This document shows, piece after piece, positions 11,406 through 23,519 of a stretch of DNA of 64,000 bases (its first letter is position 1; the number at the start of each line of letters is the position of its first letter). The notes beneath the pieces were generated by a model. That model ran no database searches, was not told where the DNA came from, and saw nothing but the letters and a program-made list of their open reading frames with translations. Origin of the DNA: Calliopum simillimum. Its lineage: Eukaryota > Arthropoda > Insecta > Diptera > Lauxaniidae. The DNA is taken from the NCBI GenBank assembly GCA_951812925.1, contig OX638368.1, forward strand, positions 161,744,492-161,808,491. Direction: 5' to 3'. Position numbers and translations under genes: made by a program.

Positions 11406-12939
11406 GGGTAATGTGGTTACTTTTTTTTCTTTTTTGCCAATTTCTACCAATTTCTAAGTAATGGTAGTAGGTAAGCATGGCCAACTTATTTGAATTAATT
11501 ATTCTATTGCTTTTACTATTTGATAATTCATATACTAAAATATTAACATTTTCAAGCGTTAGGCCAGTTAAATTGATAGTACCAAAAAATAGCTGAAAAA
11601 GAAAAGTGTCGAGTAATGTGCATCACCCAATCCATTTCCATTGCCGTTATTCATAATTTTTATTGACTATAAGTCAAGTAGAATATTTCTAGATAATATT
11701 TGCTATGAAATAGCTTTACAGGCTTATTACAGAATATTTTTTAGTAAGATATACCAAATTCATAATAACAAGTGAATAAGTACTGAGGGTTACCAAATCA
11801 TACGTAAAATAGTACTCCACATTACTCAAACTCTGGTGTCCCACACATGCATTTAACTTTTTAAGGTGTAATAGCAATTAAATATTCGGTATATAATATG
11901 GAGTAGTCCACATGACCCGAATACATCACTTTTTTTAAATAACACAGGACAACAAAAAAAAAAAAAGTCCTGTAGTAGAAAGTTGAGGTACTATACGGTA
12001 TGGTTTTCAATGTGCTAAAAACGAATCCGAGGTCAGAACTTAGCCATCACCCTCAGATTTTGAGATATCCCTGCTTAAAGTTGCAGAAAGCGCTGTTTTT
12101 AGGCTTATGGTGCAGTTCCAGGAAATGTGGTAGCTCCATTTTTTCAATGACATCGAATAGCCACAATCTTCCTTATAAAACTATGCCTTCAAACTTTTCC
12201 GATTGGACTCTTACTTTCAGAGTTATCTTACTTTGAAGTAAAGGGTTACCATTTTTATATGTTAAATGGATTTTACGCTACAAGTATAATGTAGTGCTTT
12301 GTATGGGGGTTGAGATACGTTTACTTCAAACGAGAAGTAAAAGTCCAATCGAAAAAATTAGAATGTATAGTTTTATAATGAAGATTATGGCCATTTGATT
12401 CTATTGAAAATATGGAACTACATCGTTTCCTGGAACTGCACCATAAGCCTGAAAACAGTGCTTCCTGCAACTTTAAGCAAGGATATATCAAAATCTAAAG
12501 GTTGATGGCTGAATTCTGACCTCGGATTCGTTTTAAGCACATTGAAAACCATACCGTATGGTACCTCAACTTTCTACTACAGGACTTTTTTGTGGTCCTG
12601 TGTAACCATTGATTATATAAAAGGAATGTAAAATCAGACTTGCTTATGCTTTTTGTCGTTAAATAATAGTTTAATGATTACATTAGAGTTATTTGAGTTT
12701 TATAAAACAGAGTTCTGAGGAAGTTATTTAGTTATTCACATCGTACTAAAAATAAGTCAACTTGATCTCACAGCATATGTTAAGAAATAGCGCACGTGTA
12801 ATTAGCATAACAGAAAGCCGAAGAGCGTAAAAAATATGTTTTTCACGTTTTAATGTGCATAAATAACCAGAATTATTATACAGTCTTTAATATGAGAAAA
12901 AAAAGGTGCACCACATTACCCGCATAGTCCACATTAGCC
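11406..12939. mobile_element. TA-target element E with reiterated word TAATGTGG
   Basis: The ends are GGGTAATGTGG (11406) and the complement of CCACATTAGCC (12939), flanked by TA at 11404-11405 and 12940-12941. The right end adds ATAGTCCACATTA and CCACATTACCCGC, and further AATGTGG-like words occur near 11628, 11817 and 11908. It sits in the right arm of palindrome F, whose left arm (about 10605-10645) shows the unsplit sequence. It contains palindrome G. Confidence 0.6.
11942..12603. mobile_element. Palindromic element G nested in E
   Basis: The ends are ACACAGGACAACAAAA and the complement of TTTTGTGGTCCTGTGT. The arms pair through GTCCTGTAGTAGAAAG, GAATCCGAGGTCAGAA and GTGCAGTTCCAGGAAA, with the centre near 12275. 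A 78-codon frame (12000-12236) is simply one arm. A short related fragment, GGTACCTCATCTTTCTACTA, lies near 44483. Confidence 0.65.
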
Positions 12940-13272
12940 TAACTTACTATGCTTATTTGTTTTACATTTTGAATTAGGATATCTCCTGAGCTATAAGTCG
13001 TACGAAAACAATTAAAAGGTCATTTTTATAAAGAATTTTATAAGCTACAATATTGCAGCACAATATTTTTCTCTAAATTTAACCGTTAAAGAGATATTTT
13101 TAAAAATCTGATTTTGGACGCCATTTTTACAATAGATATGGCGGCGCGAGCGAACACGATTCGAGGTAGCAAAGTTGAAATTCTGAAAGATCACATCGGA
13201 ATCTATAAAATAATTCATTTCCGAAAATCCCGCAAAACTTTCCAGGTAACATCATTTTATTCTCCCAAATGA

Positions 13273-14630
13273 TCGTCTTATTTATTATTTCGCTATTTCA
13301 ACCATTATTCAACACCTTCTTATTCAGCTCAAAAATTTATTGTTCCAAGTAAATTAAAAGATACTCATACGACAAGCTGTGCTTGAGTAAATAGCAAATA
13401 GTTTTGATAACGTTATAACTTATGCAAACATTACGATAAATTGTTCGTTTCTTCACTATTTTAAAGATAAAATTTAAAAACTTTAGAAAAGCGACTTACT
13501 TTACATTTCAGAAGTAAAAATGATTAAGATCATTGACCACTGAAGGGACCTTTCTTGAATACTACCAAAAACCGTCAATGTCTGAATATTCGAATAGTAA
13601 AATGTAATTACATTATAATCACACAAAATGTTTTCCTTTTTTATTTAACATACATATTTTTGAAACTCTATCCATGTCTCCTTGTATGCGTTAAAGATAA
13701 TAAATATACCCTATGTGAAGATTATGAAAAATAAGAGTTCAAAAGAAAATTTCACCATATATGTAACGAAAATCGCTAGGAAGAATAAAAATGTTACGCA
13801 CCAATTATGTCGAAATCAAAAATTTCGGTACTTTTGGTTTTTGTGCTCTTAATTAGTGCCTATATTTTATTGTTTCTTTTTTCTTACTTTTTTATGGATT
13901 ATAAATTTTCAGCACCATAATTAATCGAACTTACGGTAGTATCTGTACGTGAGTACTTACGGGTTGTTCTTACGGCTACATACCACGGACACGCACACTT
14001 GCTACCGTGTGATTTTTAAAATACGAAACTTGTGAGTGCTTTTAATGTGTTTTGCTGTCTATTTCTGTTTTAGTTAATAAGTAGAGATATGTTAAATGCT
14101 ATAAAAAAATAAAAAAATTAAAAAAAAACTTGCCACTAATATGTCGCTCAGGTTGAATATTTGTTTTTGTTATACAATTTATGAACCAAAGTAGGTCGTT
14201 CACCCAACTTTTTCTCTACAAATGATTGGCTCTTTTACATTTGAAATATTACGTAGACAGACATTTACTTGTATTATGTGAACCATTTCTTTCATAAATC
14301 ATTACTTAATTAATTCTTTAGTTGATTAGTCCGTAAAGGAATGGTATTTTTGACGTTTTTACTTTATTAATAAATTGTGATCAAGCCTTTTGGTTCTTAT
14401 ACTATTTGCCTTGAGTTTTATTTTAGAATTTACAAATCAGGCGGATTCATAAAATTAATGCGTAATGTATAAAGTTATTGTCTTTGCAAAATTTCACTAA
14501 TTTTCATATAATTTTCAAAAAGTAAATAAATTTATCTTATGATTTGGATCATTCATTTTTAAGAGGATCTGAATTGATTCCAAGACAAAATTTTAAGTTT
14601 GCTTTGCATATCTTGGTTTCCGGCCAATTA
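13273..14630. other. Non-coding, no feature recognised
   Basis: AT-rich sequence without long frames or clear repeats. Confidence 0.5.
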
Positions 14631-14924
14631 TAGGCACGGTGGTTTTTAAAAAATTTTAACTTTTTGAAATACCACCCGCGATTTTTTTCAGGGATAATGT
14701 TGGGGGACCCTTCTAGTATCTAAATCCGCAAACCGCGAAATCGAACGTCCAGCCGTTTTTTTTTTCGACCTTTTAGTTTTTTTAACGATTTTTGAGTGTG
14801 TCTCGATGTGTATATACATATTATGTACACATATATATGTATATACGTACATATATATACTTGTATATTAGGGTGGGCCAAATTGTATGGAGGAAATTTT
14901 ATCGACCTCGGCTACCCCCCTATG

Positions 14925-15273
14925 TGAAAGTTCATTCAATTCTATGAATATTTGCATTTTTGATCGAAAATTGTACCATTCATCAATATTTTTTTTTTAT
15001 TTTCATACTAAATTTTAAAAATTTTAAAAAGACAAAAGTAATGTGATTATATGATTTGGCTGGTATTCTATCAGTAATCAATTAAATTGGGTTCTGTTTA
15101 CATAAAAAGTTTACTTGATAGTGTGGAATTGATCCCATATATCTAAAAAAGTAATATGGGTCAAATAGCCGATTGTTATGACAGACTTTCAAAATAAACG
15201 ATTCATATTTTTGGATGAATTTTTTCAAACAAAACACTAACCTAGGCTGAAAGTTCATTCAATTCTATGAATA
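14925..15273. repeat. 25-bp direct repeat bracketing about 300 bp
   Basis: GAAAGTTCATTCAATTCTAT followed by GAATA occurs at about 14925-14949 and again at 15248-15272. It may mark a duplication junction or an insertion. The spacer has no recognised content. Confidence 0.45.
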
Positions 15274-15950
15274 CTTGCCCAAGGAACCACACCTCTACGT
15301 TCAACTTTAGTTCGGCGCATTTTCAATTGAAAATTTTACCGGATTTTCAACCAAAAATGAGCCTCATCACTGAACAAAATTTTGCGATGAAAATCAGCAT
15401 CGAGATCAATCTCATTTTCGGCCCATACACCAAAATCACGACGCATTGCATGGTCTCGCGGCTTTAATTCTTGCACAAGCTGGATCTTGTAAGGTCGCAA
15501 GCCAAGATCTTTGCGCAAAATCTTCCATAAAGTTGATGGACAAAGCTCCAATTGCTGTGCACGGTGTCGAATCGATTCATTCGGGTCCTCTTCAACATTT
15601 TGCTCTACAGCGGCAATTGTTTCTTCGGTGCGCACTGTTTGACGTCTCTGCGGATGCGTATTATCACATAGAGTAAACGTAGTGCGAAAACGATCCATGG
15701 TTAACCGAATTAATTGCTCTGATGGACGAGTATGTCGACCATAAAATGGACGGAGCTTGCGGTAAACTTCGCGAACTGAACCATTATTTTCGAAATAAAT
15801 TTGCACGATTTGCAAGCGTTGTTCTTTTGTCAACCTGTTCATGATGAAATGGCAAACCAAACTGAACATAAATGACATTAGAGTTGCCAGATTTGACCAC
15901 AAAATGCCAGTTTTATCTCTATTCGAAAAACAAACCTCTAAAAAAAACAC
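15248..15950 (-). pseudogene. Tc1/mariner-superfamily transposase, N-terminal fragment
   Basis: The minus-strand frame runs from 15950 to 15336, with the likely true start MNRLTKEQRLQIVQIYFENN at 15842. It has an N-terminal helix-turn-helix region (SVREVYRKLRPFYGRHTRPSE), a second helical region (ESIRHRAQQLELCPSTLWKILRKDLG) and KILFSDEAHFW, which holds the first catalytic Asp. The frame then stops, and the second Asp, the Glu and the C terminus are absent, so only about half of a roughly 340-residue protein remains. Similarity continues weakly to about 15250 out of frame. It lies inside fold-back H and abuts palindrome J, so it is probably an old nested insertion. Transposition function is certainly lost. 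Confidence 0.75.
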
Positions 15951-17007
15951 CCTTTATAACAAGATAGGGTAATATTATGCCGTAAAATCTGATATAACAG
16001 TTAATAGCCCCAGTTTTTTCCTTGAAAACTCAGTCAAACCGATAACGATATCTTTTTTTTTGTCGGAGATATCTTTGCCTAAAAAGTTAAAAAAGTGCAA
16101 AAACACGATTTTTGGCTATATTGGATGTTATATGCAGGACACACAAAATTTCTTTGGGAATTTCTATTACCAGAAACATTTGGTACTTTCTTTTGGCTTT
16201 AAATTGAGCTATCAAATGTTTATCTGCAAAATTTCTCTGCAAAGTTATGTTAACTTTAAAATCACACCGTGAAACTTAAAGCGAAAAATCTCGGTTTTCG
16301 GCTATATTTGAGGTTGTATACAGTACGGACGAAATTCGTCTGCCCTTTTTTACTAATCGAAGCTTTTAAAACCATTCTTTATCTTCAAAATAAGCTATCA
16401 AGATGTCTCTTGTGATTGTTTTCCACAAAGTTATGACCATTTAAAAATTACATTATGGAGTGCAAACTCACAGTGTACGAGTATTCCTTATATTGCTGCA
16501 ACATGTCGTCTTAAAATAGTCATAACTTTTTAGAAAACAATTATAAGAGACCACTTGTTAGCTCATTTTGAAGATAAAGAATGGTTTTAAATGCTTCGGT
16601 TGGTAAAAAAGAGCAGACGAATTTCGTCCGTACTGTATACAACCTCAAATATAGCCGAAAACCGAGATTTTTCGCTTTAAGTTTCACGGTGTGATTTTAA
16701 AGTTAACATAACTTTGCAGAGAAATATTGCAGATAAACATTTGATAGCTCAATTTAAAGCCAAAAAAAAAGCACCAAATGTTTCTGGTAATAGAAATTCC
16801 CAAAAAAATTTTGTGTGTCCTGCATATAACATCCAATATAGCCAAAAATCGTGTTTTTGCACTTTTTTAACTTTTTAGGCAAAGATATCTCTCGACAAAA
16901 AAAAAGATATCGTTATTGGTTTGATTGAGTTTTCAAGGAAAAAACTAGGGCTATTAACTGTCATTCCAGATTTTATGGCATAATATTACCTTATCTTGTT
17001 ATATAAC
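15945..17007. mobile_element. Palindromic element J nested in H
   Basis: ATAACAAGATAGGGTAATAT at the left pairs with its complement near 17003. Pairing continues through GATAACGATATC, GAGATATCTTTGCC, GCAAAAACACGATTTTTGGC and GACGAAATTCGTC to a centre near 16485. The 70-codon frame at 16060-16272 is one arm. Confidence 0.7.
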
Positions 17008-17224
17008 TTCAAAAATAGGAAAAAAATGGTGTCCTTTAAACATATATGTAAGGATATCTCAAAGTCCAGACGTAATAGAGCAATTCTAATACCGGAATCG
17101 GATTAAGCATCAAAAATCACATCTGGAGTGACTACTTTCGTTTCCGGTTTTTGTTTGTGTTTTTCTCAAATACGAAAAAATCGATTTTTTTTAAAAATAA
17201 ATGGTGCGGAAACGATACCTTTTA

Positions 17225-17340
17225 TATGTATGTATGTATATATATATCCATATATATATTACACATATATACATATACAAGTATATATATGTACGTATAT
17301 ACATATATATGTGTACATAATATGTATATACACACCGAGA
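17225..17340. repeat. TATG/CATA-rich simple sequence in the right arm of H
   Basis: Alternating TATA, TATG and TACA words produce tyrosine/isoleucine-rich frames (17128-17484 and 17151-17420) that are not genes. The same tract is mirrored at about 14805-14870. Confidence 0.6.
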
Positions 17341-17509
17341 CATACTCAAAAATCGTTAAAAAAACTAAAAGGTCAAAAAAAAAACGGCTGGACGTTCGAT
17401 TTCGCAGTTTGCGGATTTAGATACTGGAAGGGTCCTCCAACAATATCCCTGAAAAAAATCGCGGGTGGTATTTCAAAAAGTTAAAATTTTTTAAAAACCA
17501 CCGTGTAGG

Positions 17510-18890
17510 GAGATGTTATCAGCGTAGTTGAGATCTTCTAACTGTTCGCTTAAGTTTTTATTTTTTGGTCACACGAAGTTTGCCTCTTTAGATAATAGCA
17601 CATACCAAAGAAAAAGCCTTAGGTCCGAAATAACTTACTTCCTACGCCTCTTAAAAAAGCACCCTATATAAATACAGATACATACATATAATTGTTATTA
17701 GATATATCGCATTTCTGTTTAATAAAATATGATATTAAGTTTAGTAGACTTTCGTAGGAAATGTGTGCATATTTTTTGCAAATTTTATTTGATCCATACA
17801 ACTGGTCAAGGTGAAAGTTGTGACACACGTTTGCCCCAAAGCAGTTAAAGTTGTTTCTCGTAATAAATTGCAGACGTCCACTCAAATGTGCGCTCGATTT
17901 GCATAGCTATTTTAACAGTGATGTATAGGTTTTAGTTTTTTCATTAATTTTCAATTTGTAACTCGTTTTTAAAATTTGTCTTCAAATACTTTTAAAATTT
18001 CGCAAGCGCAAATAAAAAAAAAAGTTGAATTTTTGTGCTTTTATTTTAAAAATGGTTGGTTTGGTATTAACAATTTTGAGTAATTAAAATATTAAATACC
18101 TAAAGTAAAAAGTTTTTAAAACGACATCCAAATTCTGACAAAATTATCTTATTTGAACTTTGTTGTAATCAAACAAAAGTGTAAATTCTGTAAAGACTAT
18201 TTCCTTAGCATAACAGTAAATGTATTGCTGTCGACTAATAGTAGTCATCAAATAAAATCCACAAGTATCTTAAAATGACTTTCTTTAAGAGCAACAACAA
18301 ATCTTCATTGAGCCAAAAATCGTTAGCCTTAAATGAAAACTTTTCTGCTCCGTTGAATCATTGAATTGATTCGCTGACTGTAAAAAGCAATGACATCCGT
18401 ATGCTACATATTTACTGCTTGGTCCTGTTTGTGCTTTCTTATACTTTTTATTGGTTTTGGCTTAACTTTTTCATTTAATTTCAATAAAAATTTAGCTCTG
18501 TCTAATGTTTCAAAAAATGTGCTGTATGTGTAAGTGAGAAATCAATATTTTCATCAATTTCGAATAAGTAAATGTCGATTTAACAGAACGCATTATCATA
18601 CGGTTGGTCTTGAAAACGTATACATGTTCAGTTACATCTCTTTAAAAGCGTCCCAATGTTCCAGAGCTTGCCATGTCTTAAAGATTGCACTAATTAGATC
18701 CCTTTCCCAGCGCTAAATATGCAATGCGATTTTTAAATCTTTCCGCTAGTTTTGCATCAAACTTTGTAAACAAATTAACTTACTTTCAGGGTCTACGTTC
18801 AATGTGTAGAATGATTGAAATTTTAAAATCGTTGCAGTTCCTAAAAGCAATATCCTGACCCAGCGAGAAACTTTTCGATATCAGTAACAA
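17510..18890. other. Non-coding, no feature recognised
   Basis: AT-rich sequence. Frames at 17664-17885 (-) and 18534-18716 (+) have no recognisable domain. Confidence 0.5.
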
Positions 18891-19162
18891 CTATCTTGCT
18901 AAACTGAATCTTTTTTGTTGTGGTTTTTTGAAGAGTTTTCGATCTAAATTATTTCCTTATACTTTTTTTAAAAAAATTTAAGTTTTCTTAAAAGTTATAA
19001 GCATGTGAACTTTTATGTATGTCTTTATTCAAATTGCGATTTCTTCGAAAATTTATGAAACTTTTGTGGTAGGACTAAAAATAATTCAAAATTTAGACGA
19101 AATAAACTTTTCATAAAAATTTTAATAATTTCTACATACCCTTTTTAATAAACAAATGTATA

Positions 19163-19871
19163 CCCTGTCGGAAGAACATAAACCGGTTAAAAAAAACGGT
19201 TGGAATTGTAGTTAAAAAGCAACCGGTTTGAAACTGGCTTAAATTATATGCAGCAAAAACCACTTTGACTTTAATTTTTAAAATTTCATTTTTGTTTTCT
19301 ATTTTTTTTTTATTTTCCTTGCTGAAATTGTCAAATTATCAAAAAAAATCATTCATTTTCACAATATTTTTTTTCTTTAAGCTCCTATTTAATTTTCATT
19401 AATGTTTTAACTTAGAATAATACTAATTCTAAGTTATTTTTTATAATTAAATATTATTAACATTTTAATATTTGTCTTTAAAACTTGAGCTCCCATATGA
19501 ATCCCCAATGAATGTTTCAACAAAATTGAAAATATATATACTATTGAAGTTCTTGTAGTGAAATTGTAACTACTTAACTAGTTTTTAAACCAGATTTGGT
19601 CAATTGACTTTTTACCAATTGAAAATAGATCAATTTTAAACCAGTTGAAAATATATGCAGTGTAGGGCAATTAACTATTTACCGATTGAAAATAAACCGG
19701 TTTTAAACCAGTTGAAAATATATGTAGAATAGGACAATTGCCCTGCCCCTATGACATTGCCATGTTAAATAAACCAGTCTCTTGCAAGGAAAAAAGTCAG
19801 AATTTCAACCGGTTGTAGTTGAAAAAAAGTAGTTTTAAACCGCTTTTAAACCAGTTGAATTTCCTATAGGG
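19163..19871. mobile_element. TA-target element with reiterated word AACCGGTT / AAACCAGTT, inserted in palindrome K
   Basis: The ends are CCCTGTCGGAA and the complement of TTCCTATAGGG, flanked by TA at 19161-19162 and 19872-19873. The mirror sequence in the other arm of K (near 21985) has a single TA here, proving insertion with a 2-bp duplication. AACCGGTT, AAACCAGTTG and related words recur at least eight times, clustered at both ends. Non-coding, 709 bp. Confidence 0.75.
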
Positions 19872-19894
19872 TATTTAAGCAACACCTATGCATA

Positions 19895-20009
19895 AATAAA
19901 AACAAAATTTTTACACAGAAGCGTGCGTAACTTTTTTACTAATGATAAATTCCTCAAATTGTTGTGCAGATTTCAGAGACCATTTCTGTGTAAAAATTTT
20001 GTTTTTATT
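19895..20009. mobile_element. 115-bp MITE inserted in palindrome K
   Basis: AATAAAAACAAAATTTTTAC at the left is mirrored at the right, flanked by TA (19893-19894 and 20010-20011). The other arm of K has CACCTATATATAGACTG with no insert. Confidence 0.7.
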
Positions 20010-22137
20010 TATAGACTGATTCCATTTCAATTCATACGGTGAGTGTGCACTTAGGTTTGCAAATCAACTTCAAACTAGCAAAATATTTTTCTACAATCAA
20101 AATAAGCGTACACGTATTTTTTTTTTTTTTTTTGGTTTGGACCAAAATTGGGGATTTTATGGCGTTTTGTAGGAATTTTGCCGAAAATTTAATTTTGAAA
20201 AATTCATGAAGTTTAATCGGTTTTTTCAACCGCATTTCTTTATTTATCAACTGATTTACATGAATCAAAATTTATTTGGTGCACAATAAAATTCTTTTAA
20301 ATAATAATTAAAAAAATTTCTTTAACCCTTACTTTCCTTAAAATTGATGTTTATATTTTAAATAAAAATGCTAATTTTCTCAAAAACACCATCTTTTTTT
20401 TTCTCGAAAATTTGCACAGTGATAGTAAAGCACGTTCTCTTTATTGCAGTACTGGCGGTTTTCTTGATATTTTTGTTATAAGTGCAAAATTTGCAATTTT
20501 TAACGTTAATATTGAGTTCTTCTATACAAAATGAATAAAAAAAAATTACACAGTTCAGTTTTCACTTTCCTAGACGGTTTTGCGATACTGATTCCGAAAA
20601 TGGCACTTACATTCTTCTACCATTTTTGGTTTTCAAGATATCTTGAAAAACTTGAATAAAACCTATAAGTTTGAAAAAAACCGAATTCTTTTTTTTTGAG
20701 ACATTTATAGTAAGTTAGATGGAACTTAAATATACTCACTGTATAGAAAACCAAGCATTGTTTGTGTTTTTTGCGATTTGACCGTACCTTGGCTCTTGTT
20801 TTTCTTCGAAAGTTCTCGGGATTTTTATTAGTTTCTTTTTCGATTGCTTTATGTAATTTCGCGACACGTCATAGTCTGTGAAATGACCACACGGCTGCTA
20901 TCCAGACTGCTTGTGAGTTTCTAACTCAAGTGCCAAAACTGACACCAGCTATTCAATTAAAAATTTTGCTGTTGATGAAATTTATTCCTTTAGAATAAAC
21001 AAAATTGAACAGTCAAAAAATGCAAAGAAATGCAAAAGTATTCAGAAATGCCATGTTTGGAAGAGTGAGGGAACCAGAGGGTTAACTTCTTGTTACATAG
21101 CCAGAACAGCACAACACAATTACACGAAAGTAATCGAAAAAAAACTAATAAAAATTCCGAGAACTTTCGAAGAAAAATAAAAGCCAAGGTACGGTCAAAT
21201 CGCAAAAAACACAAACAATGCTTGGTTTTCTATACCGTGAGTATATTTAAGTTCCATCTAACTTAGTATAAATGAATTTTGTGTCTCAAAAATAAAGAAT
21301 TCGGTTTTTTTCAAATTTATGGGTTTTATTCAAGTTTTTCAAGATATCTTGTAAACCAAAAATGGTAGAAGAATGTAAGTGCCATTTTCGGAATCAGTAT
21401 CGCAAAAACGTCTAGGAAAGTGAAAACTGAACTGTGTAATTTTTTTTATTCATTTTGTATAGAAGAACTCAATATTAACGTTAAAAATTGCAAATTTTGC
21501 ACTTATAACAAAAATATCAAGAAAACCGCCATTACTGCAATAAAGAGAACGTGCTTTACTATCACTGTGCAAATTTTCGAGAAAAAAAAAGATGGTGTTT
21601 TTGAGAAAATTAGCATTTTTATTTAAAATATAAACATCAATTTTAAGGAAAGTAAGGGTTAAAGAAATTTTTTTAATTTTTACTTAAAAGAATTTTATTG
21701 TGCACCAAATAAATTTTGATTCATGTAAATCAGTTGATAAATAAAGAAATGCGGTTGAAAAAACCGATTAAACTTCATGAATTTTTCAAAATTAAATTTT
21801 CGGCAAAATTCCTACAAAACGCCATAAAATCCCCAATTTTGGTCCAAACCAAAAAAAAAAAAAATACGTGTTCGCTTATTTTGATTGTAGAAAAATATTT
21901 TGCTAGTTTGAAGTTGATTTGCAAACCTAAGTGCACACTCACCGTATGAATTGAAATGGAATCAGTCTATATATAGGTGTTAAAATATCTATTTGTTTAT
22001 TAAGTTTTCAAAATTTTTATGAAAAGTTTATTTCGTCTAAATTTAAAAAAATTAAAATTTTTTAAAAAAAAGTATAAGGGAATAGTTCTGAGCAAAAACT
22101 CTTCAAAAAACCACCAAAAAAGTTTCAGTTTAGCAAG

Positions 22138-23519
22138 TAAGTTTTTAATGTGACCGTTTCAAAAAATTTAAGTCATATACCCATAAAGCAAAATTTGTTC
22201 TTTATTTATTTACATATTTTTCATGATAAAACGTAGAAAATAACTTTACCAACATTGCTAAGCTATTTGTAGAGCTGACACACATTTCGATACACAAAAA
22301 ACAAAATGTTTAAAATCGCCTCTTTCTCCAAGATTAATTTTTTCCCCTCTTATAGTATAGTTTGTCATATCATAAAACCATCGTTCACTCATCTAAATCC
22401 AACGATACCATTTCAAACCACCTCATTCAACCATTGCTCCCATCCTACGTTCTGACTCGTTTCTGATGTTTCTGCATAGATAAATGTGTCATTGTCATAA
22501 TGTAACGTTATGTTAACAGTTTATCATCCACTCTGCTCGTAACAACAAGTTAATCTTAAATCGTAAACATGTTTACGGTGCGGTTGTTGTTGTTAAAAGC
22601 CAAAAGAAATATTAGAATTTGTATTAAAAAAGTCGCTTGAAATCCGCCACCAAGAGTTCCAATTTGTTTACTCTGTTTAGCCAAGTTACCATCATGTTTA
22701 TGCAATATTTTAGCACTTTAAATGGTAAACTATGGATTTTTATGAAATATGGATTTATTCAAATTGATTTCGTCTACGTATACTTTTATCTTAAGATCTT
22801 CTTTTGTTTGTTCAACATACATACGAGTATTTATGTTATTAAATGCTTTTTGAATTATTTGCTTTAAATCGTTACATACGGTATCGGTTATTTAATTTGA
22901 GCGTTTTGTTATCAGTCATTGTATTCAATTTCGTAACAAAATAAATTATAAAAAAATAAAACTTGAAATGTTGGGTATCTTTCTTTTTCAGTATCTAAAG
23001 CTTATATACATATACTAATTTGTAATCAAAAATGCAAAACTGTCAAAATATAACGGTTTTTTTATGGCAAATTTAACTTTGAATTACTGTCAATCATTAT
23101 ACGCTTAAGTAGCTTGTCCAAAACAACACTTGGAATATTGTTATCTTACAATAATTATGAAACTTCATTTCATCTATTGATCTTCATATTCGTGTTCAGG
23201 CTTAGAAAGGTATCTTATACGATTTTCCAGTCAAGGTCAAAACATGTCATAGTTCTTGGAAAGCGTGAAATTAAAGAGGTCAAAATGATAACGCTTAACG
23301 GTTAGCTTTCACAACCAGAATGGCCTTAATGTTTAAGTCCATGTGGATACATAAATCCATTTAAATAGCATTTGTTAGGATACTGAAAAATCTTGCAATT
23401 AAGTTCAATTAAATTCCTGCACCATTTGACCTAAAATTTCTAAATGAAAATTCCATACGAAATCAAGAAACCGTAAAAAGAATTCGGGTCACGTTTTTAC
23501 AGTTGTTCACTGACCTACC
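22138..23519. other. Non-coding, no feature recognised
   Basis: AT-rich sequence. Frames at 22637-22867 and 23114-23305 show no domain. Confidence 0.5.

Larger units (their letters stand above)
10321..13272. mobile_element. Large palindromic element F, interrupted by element E
   Basis: The arms pair from AGTCATTTGG..TTTTACCTGG (10321) with CCAGGTAA..CCAAATGAT (13272), and again across a centre near 11010, where CAAAATTGAACATT meets AATGTTCAATTTTG. The left arm is about 10321-11000. The right arm is split into about 11020-11403 and 12942-13272 by the insertion at 11406-12939. Without it the element is about 1.4 kb and almost entirely self-complementary. The start of a second copy is at 63949. 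No coding capacity. Confidence 0.7.
14635..17505. mobile_element. 2.9-kb fold-back element H with a 4-bp target duplication
   Basis: The arms at about 14635-14870 and 17225-17505 are inverted copies, starting CACGGTGGTTTTTAAAA and including GAACGTCCAGCCGTTTTT and a long ATATATGTAC tract. TAGG lies directly outside both ends (14631-14634 and 17506-17509). Between the arms sit a transposase fragment (15248-15950) and palindrome J. CAC termini with a 4-bp duplication would fit the Chapaev group of CMC transposons, but no matching transposase is present. Confidence 0.65.
18895..22137. mobile_element. Giant palindromic element K (3.2 kb), with two later insertions in the left arm
   Basis: The outer arm CTTGCTAAACTGAA..TTTTTTGAAGAGTTTT (18895) is the complement of 22137 backwards. 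The inner arms 20014-20855 and 21115-21972 are near-perfect inverted copies around a spacer of about 260 bp. The minus frame 20032-20268 and the plus frame 21716-21949 encode the same peptide (MIHVNQLINKEMRLKK..) because they are mirror images, not two genes. The left arm is interrupted at 19163-19871 and 19895-20009; the right arm near 21965-22000 shows the uninterrupted sequence. Confidence 0.75.

Noticed and set aside
17128..17484. Tyr/Ile-rich frames that look like membrane peptides
   Set aside because: They translate a TATG/CATA simple-sequence tract in the arm of fold-back H.
20032..21949. Two nearly identical predicted peptides on opposite strands
   Set aside because: They are the mirrored arms of palindrome K, not paralogous genes.
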